NCBI GenBank assembly: GCA_034172985.1
Contig: JAXFDY010000039.1
Coordinates: forward strand, 1 to 8,989
Length of the DNA: 8,989 nucleotides
From: CAG-303 sp034172985
Lineage (GTDB): Bacteria; Bacillota; Clostridia; Lachnospirales; Lachnospiraceae
Direction: 5' to 3'
Positions 1 through 6,805 of the stretch are shown in pieces (position 1 is the first letter of the stretch; each line of letters opens with the position of its first letter). Below the pieces are notes generated by a model. It was not told the DNA's origin, ran no database searches, and saw only the letters and a list, made by a program, of their open reading frames with translations. A program made the position numbers and the translations under genes.

Positions 1-2436
1 TTTCTGCTTGACGATGAGATCAATGGAAGAATCTATTCGGAGAGTGAGGAGAAAAACCCATCCTCTTGTATAACAGGGTGGCCTGCAAAGAAATTGGATG
101 AGCGAAAAGTTGCTCCGGCTAATATTAAATCCTATTTGAGATATTATCTGACAACGACAAAATGGATTCCTAATATCGATGGAGTAAAAGCTGTACCTGC
201 ATATTGTTGTTTTGAGGATAACCAACTTGATCCCTTCATCATAGTACCTGCGGTCGATTATACTTATTTAAAGGGCGTGGTTGGCAGAAGCTGTAAAAAG
301 GATATAGATGCGCTTTTGAGCTGTATAGGTGTGGCGGATGTTTTCCAGGAGATGGAGAACCATGTTATTTACGAAACGTTGCTTCAACTACCGATACTTG
401 ATAAAGATTGTAAGCGGGGAAAAAGCATTTATCGAAGGATTATCAGAGAAGGTCTGACACCGGAAGAGTACAAAGAGAATAATCCTGCCTACACTGAATT
501 TATTAAGAGCGGACTTGTCCTTGCAAGAAAAGATGGGGAGAAAATGTATGTTCCGGTTGCCGAAGCACGCTATGCGGACAAGAAAGTTTTCAGCGAAGAA
601 ATGCTGAAAAGCTTCAGCATGTTTGATGCGGATTCTCGTTCTGGAGAAGAAAAAATAAAGAAGTTGTTCGGAGTTAAACCGTTGAAATATACAAATGTTG
701 AAACCGAAGGAGAACCGGAACTCCATCCATTGGATGAAGCCTTTAGGAAAGAGTATGTTCGTTTCATACCGTTTGTATATGCTTGCAGAATAGGCTTAAA
801 AAATGCAGCAACAGACTTCAGAAGACTTAAATCATCGAAAATTGTCCTTTGCAGTAAGATCACCATAAAATACAGATTTGGTGAAGACACAAGAGTATCA
901 TCTATGACCGATTTTGAATCGGTTTATTTGCGAAAAAGCAATACGGCGTATATCTGTGTACCTGGTAGATATTCTGCATGGGAAAGCTTGAAAGGTGAAT
1001 TCCATTTTGCTGATGCAGTTGCCGAGATGATAACCTCAATTCTCGATGTTAATGAAGATAAAGAGTTTTATCGCGATCTGTTTAGGGAAAGCGATGCGAT
1101 TCGGGAAATGAAGATGCGGACCGACAAGAATGATGATAATTTGGAATTATTATCATCCGCTCGAAAGCGTTTCAATTCTGATATCAACCTTCGAGATGAA
1201 TTTTGGATGGCAATGGCACAGCTTATGCATATTTCAGACCCAGAGGATTCTACAGCGGATTCTCTTATGGTCAAGATGCAGCTTGATCCATCTATGGATG
1301 CAGATGTTGACTACAAAGACATCAACCTGATTTCCAACGCAGAAAGTCTTATTCGAATTTTCAAAGCATTAGGACTTGATGTAGATAAATATAATGCAAT
1401 TTCCATTCATGCAATTGACATTACTAATTATTGGGTGAATAAGCTGAAGGAAAAAATGCATCAATACAAAAAGAAGTACCAGGCATACCTATATGCTGAT
1501 TTGAAAGGGAATAATGATTGTGTCGAATTATATGACAGATACCTTGAGGATTTCTCCTTCCTTGAACCTGGAATCAAAAACTCAGTAAATGTAGATATCG
1601 ATGAAACTTTCAGAGAAGAATGCGGAGTTTCATTCGATACTCTTAATGAATATTCTGAAACAGAGATTGATGATATTATCCGGCAGGCGAAAGAAGATGT
1701 GGATACAGATACATGGATGATGCTGTGTAAGAGTTTTCCGGCAGAGACCATTGAAGCCTATTTGATCTTTGGTAAGATTAACGAGTTGTTGACGAAAGAA
1801 GAGGAAATGGCAGAAGAAGAACCCGAAAATCATTCACCCGCTCAGTCGTTAAAAGGTCTTGTGGGAGATGTCTTTGCTACTCCTTCTACTGGATTTGTTG
1901 ACATGAATACTCAGGCAGGACCTGAAGAACCTGAGCAGACTACTTCAGGTAAACACCATAAACATCACAAGCGAGTTCATTCAGAATCATCTGACCGCAA
2001 AAAGCAGGAGATTGGTATTGTCGGTGAGGCTTGTGTTTATAAGGAACTGTTAAACCTTTATCCGGATGCTCGATGGATTTCTGGAAATGCGGAAAAAGCA
2101 GGAAAAGCCTTGAAGGGTGATGACACCTGCGGGTATGATATTAAGTATACGAATGAAAATGGCGTTATTCAGTATGTCGAGGTCAAAGCGTCAAGAAACG
2201 ATGAGATTACCTTTGTGCTTTCTGATAATGAGCTTCGATTTGCATGCAAAAACGCATCCTGTTACGAGATTATTTATGTTGTAATTGGTGATGACGGAAT
2301 GCCTGCCCACGAGCCGTGGAGACTTGGACATCTGTTTGAACTTGCTGAGGGTGAAGATTTGTTGCACAATGACAGATTCTCTATAGAGAGCGATAGCTAT
2401 AGTGTTACAGCAAAACCGCTTGCTCAGAAGAGTTGA
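1..2436 (+). CDS. Large DUF3883-domain protein, C-terminal part (5' end outside window)
   Basis: The frame is open from the first base, so this is the last 811 residues of a longer protein. The TTG at 94 has no convincing ribosome binding site and is an internal codon, not the start. Counted from the first codon of the window, residues 1 to about 600 are mixed helical and hydrophilic sequence I cannot assign. An acidic stretch with EEEMAEEEPE follows, then a His/Lys-rich linker near 651-660 (KHHKHHKRVH), then a DUF3883 domain at about 664-770. That domain shows IGIVGE (E676), GYDI (D713) and VEVK (E727, K729), the spacing of a PD-(D/E)xK nuclease-like core. It also shows the LSxNEL motif typical of the family. 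DUF3883 proteins often carry an N-terminal GHKL/sacsin-like ATPase or a helicase and occur in defence islands (family knowledge); that part is not visible here. No signal peptide or membrane segment is seen. A role in nucleic-acid cleavage or defence is inference. Confidence 0.85.
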   Translation, partial: FLLDDEINGRIYSESEEKNPSSCITGWPAKKLDERKVAPANIKSYLRYYLTTTKWIPNIDGVKAVPAYCCFEDNQLDPFIIVPAVDYTYLKGVVGRSCKKDIDALLSCIGVADVFQEMENHVIYETLLQLPILDKDCKRGKSIYRRIIREGLTPEEYKENNPAYTEFIKSGLVLARKDGEKMYVPVAEARYADKKVFSEEMLKSFSMFDADSRSGEEKIKKLFGVKPLKYTNVETEGEPELHPLDEAFRKEYVRFIPFVYACRIGLKNAATDFRRLKSSKIVLCSKITIKYRFGEDTRVSSMTDFESVYLRKSNTAYICVPGRYSAWESLKGEFHFADAVAEMITSILDVNEDKEFYRDLFRESDAIREMKMRTDKNDDNLELLSSARKRFNSDINLRDEFWMAMAQLMHISDPEDSTADSLMVKMQLDPSMDADVDYKDINLISNAESLIRIFKALGLDVDKYNAISIHAIDITNYWVNKLKEKMHQYKKKYQAYLYADLKGNNDCVELYDRYLEDFSFLEPGIKNSVNVDIDETFREECGVSFDTLNEYSETEIDDIIRQAKEDVDTDTWMMLCKSFPAETIEAYLIFGKINELLTKEEEMAEEEPENHSPAQSLKGLVGDVFATPSTGFVDMNTQAGPEEPEQTTSGKHHKHHKRVHSESSDRKKQEIGIVGEACVYKELLNLYPDARWISGNAEKAGKALKGDDTCGYDIKYTNENGVIQYVEVKASRNDEITFVLSDNELRFACKNASCYEIIYVVIGDDGMPAHEPWRLGHLFELAEGEDLLHNDRFSIESDSYSVTAKPLAQKS

Positions 2437-2501
2437 CATTTTCCCGAAAAAGAGAATAATGGCAGATTTGTGGTAGTGTCGAGTTCGTTACTAATTTTGT
2501 T

Positions 2502-2562
2502 TGCACCCCCTACGGAGTAATCGTTAAATTGTTTCAAAAATCATAGTAGTCTGCACCCCCTA
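2502..2562. repeat. Two copies of an 11-bp direct repeat, TGCACCCCCTA, 50 bp apart
   Basis: TGCACCCCCTA occurs at 2502-2512 and again at 2552-2562, with start positions exactly 50 bp apart. Both copies lie between inverted arms. The second spans the last two bases of the 5' arm and most of the loop of a perfect 10-bp hairpin. The first is flanked by the weaker arms TTACT (2488-2492) and AGTAA (2516-2520). This is seen directly. The function is unknown; paired recombinase or regulator binding sites are possible. Confidence 0.75.
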
Positions 2563-2574
2563 AACAGACTACTA
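2544..2574. repeat. Perfect 10-bp inverted repeat (hairpin), loop CACCCCCTAAA
   Basis: TAGTAGTCTG at 2544-2553 is the exact reverse complement of CAGACTACTA at 2565-2574, with an 11-base loop. No run of T follows either end, so it does not look like an intrinsic terminator. Its 3' arm overlaps the 5' arm of a second possible hairpin (2570-2595), so only one of the two could form at a time. Confidence 0.8.
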
Positions 2575-2595
2575 CTTGACTACAACTGAGTAGTA
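2570..2595. repeat. Overlapping 7-bp inverted repeat, alternative to the 2544-2574 hairpin
   Basis: TACTACT at 2570-2576 is the exact reverse complement of AGTAGTA at 2589-2595, around a 12-base loop. The pentamer GTAGT or its complement ACTAC occurs six times in this neighbourhood: 2473-2477, 2546-2550, 2568-2572, 2571-2575, 2579-2583 and 2590-2594. That density could reflect repeated protein-binding half-sites or an RNA switch. I cannot tell which from sequence alone. Confidence 0.6.
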
Positions 2596-2607
2596 CACAA
2601 GGCTACA

Positions 2608-2695
2608 ATTTGCCCCGTTTTGCCTATTCTGTTAATGTCGGTATGATATGTGTACAGAATGAAAAACGCAAAAAACCTTGCAAAACGGGGCAAAT
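2608..2695. repeat. Nested inverted repeat with perfect 16-bp outer arms
   Basis: ATTTGCCCCGTTTTGC at 2608-2623 is the exact reverse complement of 2680-2695. Inside it, ATTCTGT at 2626-2632 is the exact reverse complement of ACAGAAT at 2654-2660, so the whole 88 bp can fold on itself. Only a 2-bp repeat (CA) flanks the outer arms, which is not evidence of target-site duplication. No T-run follows on either strand, so a classical terminator is unlikely. A small hairpin-type mobile remnant, a recombination site or a structured leader of the next operon are all possible. Confidence 0.8.
2620..2647 (+). promoter_or_regulatory. Weak candidate sigma-70/A promoter for the phosphatase-lacZ cluster
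   Basis: TTGCCT at 2620-2625 and TATGAT at 2642-2647 are 16 bases apart and would start a transcript near 2654, about 70 bases ahead of the phosphatase GTG. The -35 matches four of six consensus bases. The site lies within the nested inverted repeat, so access or leader folding could affect it. It is the best candidate I see in the gap, but it is weak. Confidence 0.3.
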
Positions 2696-2721
2696 CACGG
2701 CATTGAAGGAGGAATTTTCAA

Positions 2722-3195
2722 GTGATAAAGATACTATTCGTGTGCCACGGCAATATTTGCAGGAGCACGATGAGCCAGTTTGTATTACAGGATATGGTGA
2801 ATAAGCTGGGAATAGCGGAGCTGTTTAGCATCGACTCCAGAGCTACCAGTACGGAGGAGATTGGAAACCCTCCGCATATAGGAACTGTAAGAAAGATGAA
2901 GGAGGTAGGTATTCCGGTACTGCCTCATAGAGCTACACAGATTACATGGAACGATTATAACAGATTTGATTATATTATAGGTATGGATACCGCTAATATG
3001 AGAAATCTGAACAGAATGCTAAAGGGAGATCCGGATGGTAAGCTGTACAAGTTTCTAACCTTTGCAGGTTCCGACAGGGATATAGCGGATCCGTGGTATT
3101 CACACAATTTTGACAAGACATACGAAGATGTTGTGGCAGGATGTGAAGGATTTCTTGCATATTTAAGAAAAAATGGTATATTAGATAGTAAATAA
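2722..3195 (+). CDS. Low-molecular-weight protein-tyrosine phosphatase
   Basis: This 157-residue cytosolic protein belongs to the LMW-PTP family, which removes phosphate from phosphotyrosine (some relatives act on arginine phosphate) through a cysteinyl-phosphate intermediate. The P-loop is at the N-terminus: C8-HGNIC-R14-S15, the C-x5-R signature, with C8 the nucleophile and R14 the phosphate binder. The general acid is D123 in the ADPWY segment. The length is normal for the family. The residue after the signature Ser is Thr16, where Pro is common. The GTG start at 2722 fits because AAGGAGG at 2706-2712 sits nine bases upstream and the family's N-terminal beta strand begins right there. The gene is followed after 24 bases by lacZ on the same strand, so the two are probably co-transcribed. 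The substrate is unknown; control of sugar or surface-polysaccharide functions would be a guess. Confidence 0.92.
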   Translation: MIKILFVCHGNICRSTMSQFVLQDMVNKLGIAELFSIDSRATSTEEIGNPPHIGTVRKMKEVGIPVLPHRATQITWNDYNRFDYIIGMDTANMRNLNRMLKGDPDGKLYKFLTFAGSDRDIADPWYSHNFDKTYEDVVAGCEGFLAYLRKNGILDSK

Positions 3196-3219
3196 AATAA
3201 ATCAAAGGAGAAGCAGACT

Positions 3220-6200
3220 ATGATAGAAATAACACCTACGCTTGAATGGCTGGAAAATCCGGAAATCTTTCAGGTAAACAGGATTGCGGCACACTCAGAT
3301 CATAGGTATACATTGTATGGGGAAGAATCCAGACAATATCTAAATGGAACATGGAAGTTTTCTTATGCCGAGAGACCGGAAGAGAGAAATACGAAAATAT
3401 TTGATGTAAATTATCCGATAGAAACACTGGATACAATCCGGGTTCCGGGGCATATTCAGCTTCAGGGATATGGAAAACCGCAGTATGTAAATGTAATGTA
3501 TCCGTGGGATGGAAATTATCAGGTGACAGCACCAGAGGTGCCGATGGAGATTAATCCGGTGGGCAGTTATGTAACAGATGTGGTGATTGAAAAACGCCTG
3601 ATGAGAGGTAAGAGACAGTATATATCTTTTCAGGGGGTAGAGAGTGCGTTTTATCTCTATGTCAATGGAAAATTCGTGGGGTATAGTGAGGACAGTTTTA
3701 CACCATCAGAGTTTGATCTTACGGAGTATCTCCAGGATGGCGTGAACCGTATTGGTGTGGAAGTATATAAATGGAGTTCTGCATCCTGGCTTGAGGATCA
3801 GGATTTCTTCCGGTTTTCCGGTATTTTCCGGGATGTTTATCTCTATGCAGTGCCTGAGGTACATGTGCAGGATTTGTTTATACATACAGATGTGACAGAC
3901 GATTACAGGGATAGTGATTTTCGTGTCGATGCAAAACTTTTCTTTGCTGAGGAAGAAAATAAAGATGAATACAAGGTTTCTATGATTTTAAAGGATATGG
4001 AGGGGAAGGGAGTATTATCTCTCAAAGATCTTTCTTTGGAAGAAATATTTGGGAGATCATACCTCTTGAATGATGCACATTTATGGAGTGCAGAAAATCC
4101 ATATTTATATACTTTGATTCTGACAATTGAAAAAAATGGAAAAGAAATTGAAAAAATTCTGCAGAAAATAGGAATCCGGCGCTTTGAGATGAAAGATAAG
4201 ATTATGCTGATCAATGGGAAAAGGATTGAATTTAACGGAGTAAACCGCCATGAATTTGACTGCTGCAGGGGAAGATGCGTGACAGAGGAGGATATGCTAT
4301 GGGATATCCGTTTCTTTAAACAGCATAATATTAATGCAGTGCGTACCTGCCATTATCCGGATTGTTCCCGCTGGTATGAATTATGTGATGAATACGGCAT
4401 TTATATGATAGGGGAAACAAATCTGGAAACCCACGGAACATGGACTTATTTTGGCAAAAATCCGGTGGATACCTGCATTCCGGGAGACCGCAGAGAGTGG
4501 CGGGAGGCAGTGCTTGACAGAGCAAATTCCATGGTACAGAGAGATAAAAATCATCCGGCGGTTGTGATTTGGTCTTGCGGTAACGAAAGCTTTGGTGGAG
4601 AGAATATTTATGAGATGTCAAAACTGTTAAAAAAACTGGATTCATCCAGGTTAGTGCATTATGAAGGTATTTTCCATGACAGAAGGTATCCGGATACCAG
4701 TGATGTGGAGAGTCGTATGTATGAACGGATCTGGAATATTGAGGAATATTTGCAGAATCATCCGGATAAACCGTTTATCGGCTGTGAATATATGCATGCC
4801 ATGGGAAATTCCTGTGGTGGTATAAAAGATTATACAGATTTGCTGGATAAGTATCCAATGTATCAGGGATCCTTTATCTGGGACTATATTGATCAGGCAT
4901 TGATACAGACTATGCCGGATGGCAGCCAGCGTATGGCTTACGGTGGAGATTTTGATGAGGTACCGGACGATGGAAACTTCTGTGGAGACGGAATCGTATT
5001 TGCAGACAGAACTATATCTCCAAAAGCACAGGAGGTAAAATTTGTATATCAGCAGGTGATTCTTACTCCTGATTTTAAAGGTGTACATATTCGAAATAAA
5101 CGTTTATTTGAAAGTACAAAAGATATGATTCTGCGGGTAGAATTATTAAGAAATGGCAGAAGTATCAGGCAGTGGGAGATGGAGGCTGTAGTGGAGCCTC
5201 TTGATGAGAAATATTTTGCAATTGATATGTCAGAATATCTGAAAGAGCCGGGAGAATATTTTGTACAGGCAGTGTTTGCTTTGAAGGAGCATACAAAATG
5301 GGCAGAAGCCGGATATGAATTAATGACAGGAAGAAGCCAAGCTTATGTGGTCAAAGCGGAGAAAGAAGCCGGTTCTGTTGCGGAACAGAACATTTCCTTT
5401 GTATTTGGCAATCAGAATGTAGGAGTTCATGGCAGAGATTTATTTTATTATGATTTTTCCAGAAAAAATGGCGGGCTGATATCAGTTCGAAGCCGTGGAC
5501 AGGAGATCTTGGAAAGAAAGCCAAAGCTTTGTTTTTATCGTGCAGCGACAGATAATGATAAGGGATGCAGCTACATGTTTGACAGCGGCATCTGGCAGTT
5601 TGCAGAGCAGCAGCAGAGATGCGTGGATTATCATGCGGAGTATAATGAGAATGAACTTACAGTCCACTATGTGTATGAACTTCCTTTGGGAGAAGACGGA
5701 AAAATTATTGTTTTAGATAAGAGAGAAAAACCATCAGAAAAGGAAGATAGAGGAAATCATATTAATGGTATTCAGGCAGACATTGTATATACAGTTACTG
5801 CAGATGGAGTTATTCATGTAAAACTTGTTTACCATGGAGCCAAGGGACTGCCGGAGATGCCACTTTTTGGACTTGAAATTCCGCTAAAGAAAGAGTTTGA
5901 ACAATTTGCCTATTATGGAATCGGACCGGCGGAAAATTACAGTGATCGCAATAATGGAGGAAAGATAGGTATTTTTGAATGTTCTGTGACGGAAAATTAT
6001 TCACCGTATCTGAAACCTCAGGCATGTGGCAATCGAACTGAAACCAGATGGGTATCATTTACGGATGGTAAGCATAAGATTACACTAAAAGCTGCAGAAG
6101 GCCAGAAAACATTCCAGTTTACAGCACTTCATTATAATGAAACAGAACTTGAGAATGCACCTCATAAAGAAGAGCTTCCGATGCCATACTGCACTTATGT

Positions 6201-6324
6201 AAAAATTATGCCGTTACAGCTTGGAGTCGGAGGAGATGACAGCTGGGGCTCACAGGTAAGAGAGCAGTTTCATATTGATTCATCACAGGATATTAGCTAT
6301 GAATTCGATATTATTGTAGAATAA
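3220..6324 (+). CDS. lacZ: Beta-galactosidase, glycoside hydrolase family 2
   Basis: This 1034-residue enzyme hydrolyses lactose and other beta-galactosides and is close in length to E. coli LacZ. It has no signal peptide, so it acts in the cytosol and needs a sugar importer that is not in this window. Domain order is the classical one: N-terminal jelly-roll (about 40-210), Ig-like domain (about 212-320), TIM barrel (about 322-612), second Ig-like domain, and the C-terminal beta-sandwich (about 745-1030). Active-site landmarks are NRHEF at 342-346, NAVRTCHYP at 372-380, the acid/base E456 in GNES and the nucleophile E523 in GCEYMHAMGN. The late Trp loop DDSWG (W1009) is also present. AAAGGAG at 3204-3210 supports the ATG at 3220. 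It sits between the phosphatase and a small S24/S26 protein in a tight same-strand cluster. No operator or catabolite-response site was recognised. Substrate preference within beta-galactosides cannot be read from sequence. Confidence 0.97.
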   Translation: MIEITPTLEWLENPEIFQVNRIAAHSDHRYTLYGEESRQYLNGTWKFSYAERPEERNTKIFDVNYPIETLDTIRVPGHIQLQGYGKPQYVNVMYPWDGNYQVTAPEVPMEINPVGSYVTDVVIEKRLMRGKRQYISFQGVESAFYLYVNGKFVGYSEDSFTPSEFDLTEYLQDGVNRIGVEVYKWSSASWLEDQDFFRFSGIFRDVYLYAVPEVHVQDLFIHTDVTDDYRDSDFRVDAKLFFAEEENKDEYKVSMILKDMEGKGVLSLKDLSLEEIFGRSYLLNDAHLWSAENPYLYTLILTIEKNGKEIEKILQKIGIRRFEMKDKIMLINGKRIEFNGVNRHEFDCCRGRCVTEEDMLWDIRFFKQHNINAVRTCHYPDCSRWYELCDEYGIYMIGETNLETHGTWTYFGKNPVDTCIPGDRREWREAVLDRANSMVQRDKNHPAVVIWSCGNESFGGENIYEMSKLLKKLDSSRLVHYEGIFHDRRYPDTSDVESRMYERIWNIEEYLQNHPDKPFIGCEYMHAMGNSCGGIKDYTDLLDKYPMYQGSFIWDYIDQALIQTMPDGSQRMAYGGDFDEVPDDGNFCGDGIVFADRTISPKAQEVKFVYQQVILTPDFKGVHIRNKRLFESTKDMILRVELLRNGRSIRQWEMEAVVEPLDEKYFAIDMSEYLKEPGEYFVQAVFALKEHTKWAEAGYELMTGRSQAYVVKAEKEAGSVAEQNISFVFGNQNVGVHGRDLFYYDFSRKNGGLISVRSRGQEILERKPKLCFYRAATDNDKGCSYMFDSGIWQFAEQQQRCVDYHAEYNENELTVHYVYELPLGEDGKIIVLDKREKPSEKEDRGNHINGIQADIVYTVTADGVIHVKLVYHGAKGLPEMPLFGLEIPLKKEFEQFAYYGIGPAENYSDRNNGGKIGIFECSVTENYSPYLKPQACGNRTETRWVSFTDGKHKITLKAAEGQKTFQFTALHYNETELENAPHKEELPMPYCTYVKIMPLQLGVGGDDSWGSQVREQFHIDSSQDISYEFDIIVE

Positions 6325-6330
6325 TGATGC

Positions 6331-6345
6331 GGAGGAGAATGGGTG
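6331..6345 (+). promoter_or_regulatory. Ribosome binding site and GTG start of the S24/S26 gene
   Basis: GGAGGAG at 6331-6337 precedes GTG at 6343 by five bases. An ATG at 6339-6341 overlaps the spacer but is in a different frame, so the less common GTG is the credible start. Confidence 0.75.
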
Positions 6346-6786
6346 GAAAACAGAAGTTCATTTGAACAGGAAATAAACCAGACAGGGTATCTCATCTATA
6401 CGAATAAGGGTGATAGTATGATGCCTTTGCTTCGGGAAAACCGGGATTTAATTCATATCAGAAAAACGGAGGGAAGATGTAAAAAGTATGATGTGCCATT
6501 GTATAAGCGTGACAGTGGACAGTATGTATTACATCGGATTCTGAAAGTAAGAGAGAAAGATTATGTGCTCTGTGGGGATAACAGACGTCATAGAGAATAT
6601 GGAATTGAAGACAGACATATTATCGGAGTGCTGGAAGGGGTTACAAGGGATGGAAAATACATTCCTGTTACTGATAGAAAATACCGGATTTATGTACATT
6701 TATGGTGCGATTTGTTTTATCTTAGGGCAGCAGTGCTGTTTGTGAGAGATAAGTGGTATGGATTAAAAAGGCTGTGTCATCGTTGA
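6343..6786 (+). CDS. Small S24/S26 (signal-peptidase-fold) family protein
   Basis: This 147-residue protein has the core of the S24/S26 serine peptidase fold. GDSMMP at 23-28 holds the likely nucleophile S25. YVLHRI at 61-66 holds H64, where Lys is usual in bacterial signal peptidase I and His is found in SipW/Sec11-type enzymes. CGDN at 77-80 is the third conserved box. The S25-H64 spacing of 39 residues fits a Ser-His dyad. There is no N-terminal membrane anchor; residues 117-135 are moderately hydrophobic but interrupted by charges. The GTG start at 6343 is chosen because GGAGGAG at 6331-6337 is five bases upstream, while the nearby ATG at 6339 is out of frame. The gene follows lacZ after 18 bases and its stop lies inside the terminator stem. 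Such small proteins occur singly in many clostridia with unknown substrates, and proteolytic activity here is inferred. Confidence 0.8.
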   Translation: MENRSSFEQEINQTGYLIYTNKGDSMMPLLRENRDLIHIRKTEGRCKKYDVPLYKRDSGQYVLHRILKVREKDYVLCGDNRRHREYGIEDRHIIGVLEGVTRDGKYIPVTDRKYRIYVHLWCDLFYLRAAVLFVRDKWYGLKRLCHR

Positions 6787-6805
6787 TGACACAGCCTGAA
6801 TTTTT
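6769..6805. terminator. Bidirectional intrinsic terminator shared by convergent genes
   Basis: AGGCTGTGTCATC (6769-6781) pairs perfectly with 6785-6797 around a three-base loop. A T-run at 6801-6805 serves plus-strand transcripts, and an A-run at 6765-6769 becomes a U-run for minus-strand transcripts, so the hairpin can end both the lacZ cluster and aspS. The stop codon of the S24/S26 gene (6784-6786) is in the loop and stem, and the aspS stop (6804-6806) is in the T-run. Confidence 0.9.

Noticed and set aside
94..96. TTG as the start of the DUF3883 gene
   Set aside because: The frame is open back to base 1 with protein-like sequence and no ribosome binding site precedes the TTG.
2544..2574. 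Intrinsic terminator for the DUF3883 gene
   Set aside because: The stem is perfect but no T-run follows it on either strand.
2473..2600. CRISPR array
   Set aside because: Only two copies of an 11-bp motif and short pentamers are present; there is no repeat-spacer pattern and no cas gene.
2610..2804. 64-codon plus-strand frame starting at TTG in the nested inverted repeat
   Set aside because: It starts inside the repeat arm without a ribosome binding site and overlaps the phosphatase P-loop in another frame.
4651..5088. Long minus-strand frame inside lacZ
   Set aside because: It is an antisense shadow of a well-supported gene, with no ribosome binding site or recognisable domain.
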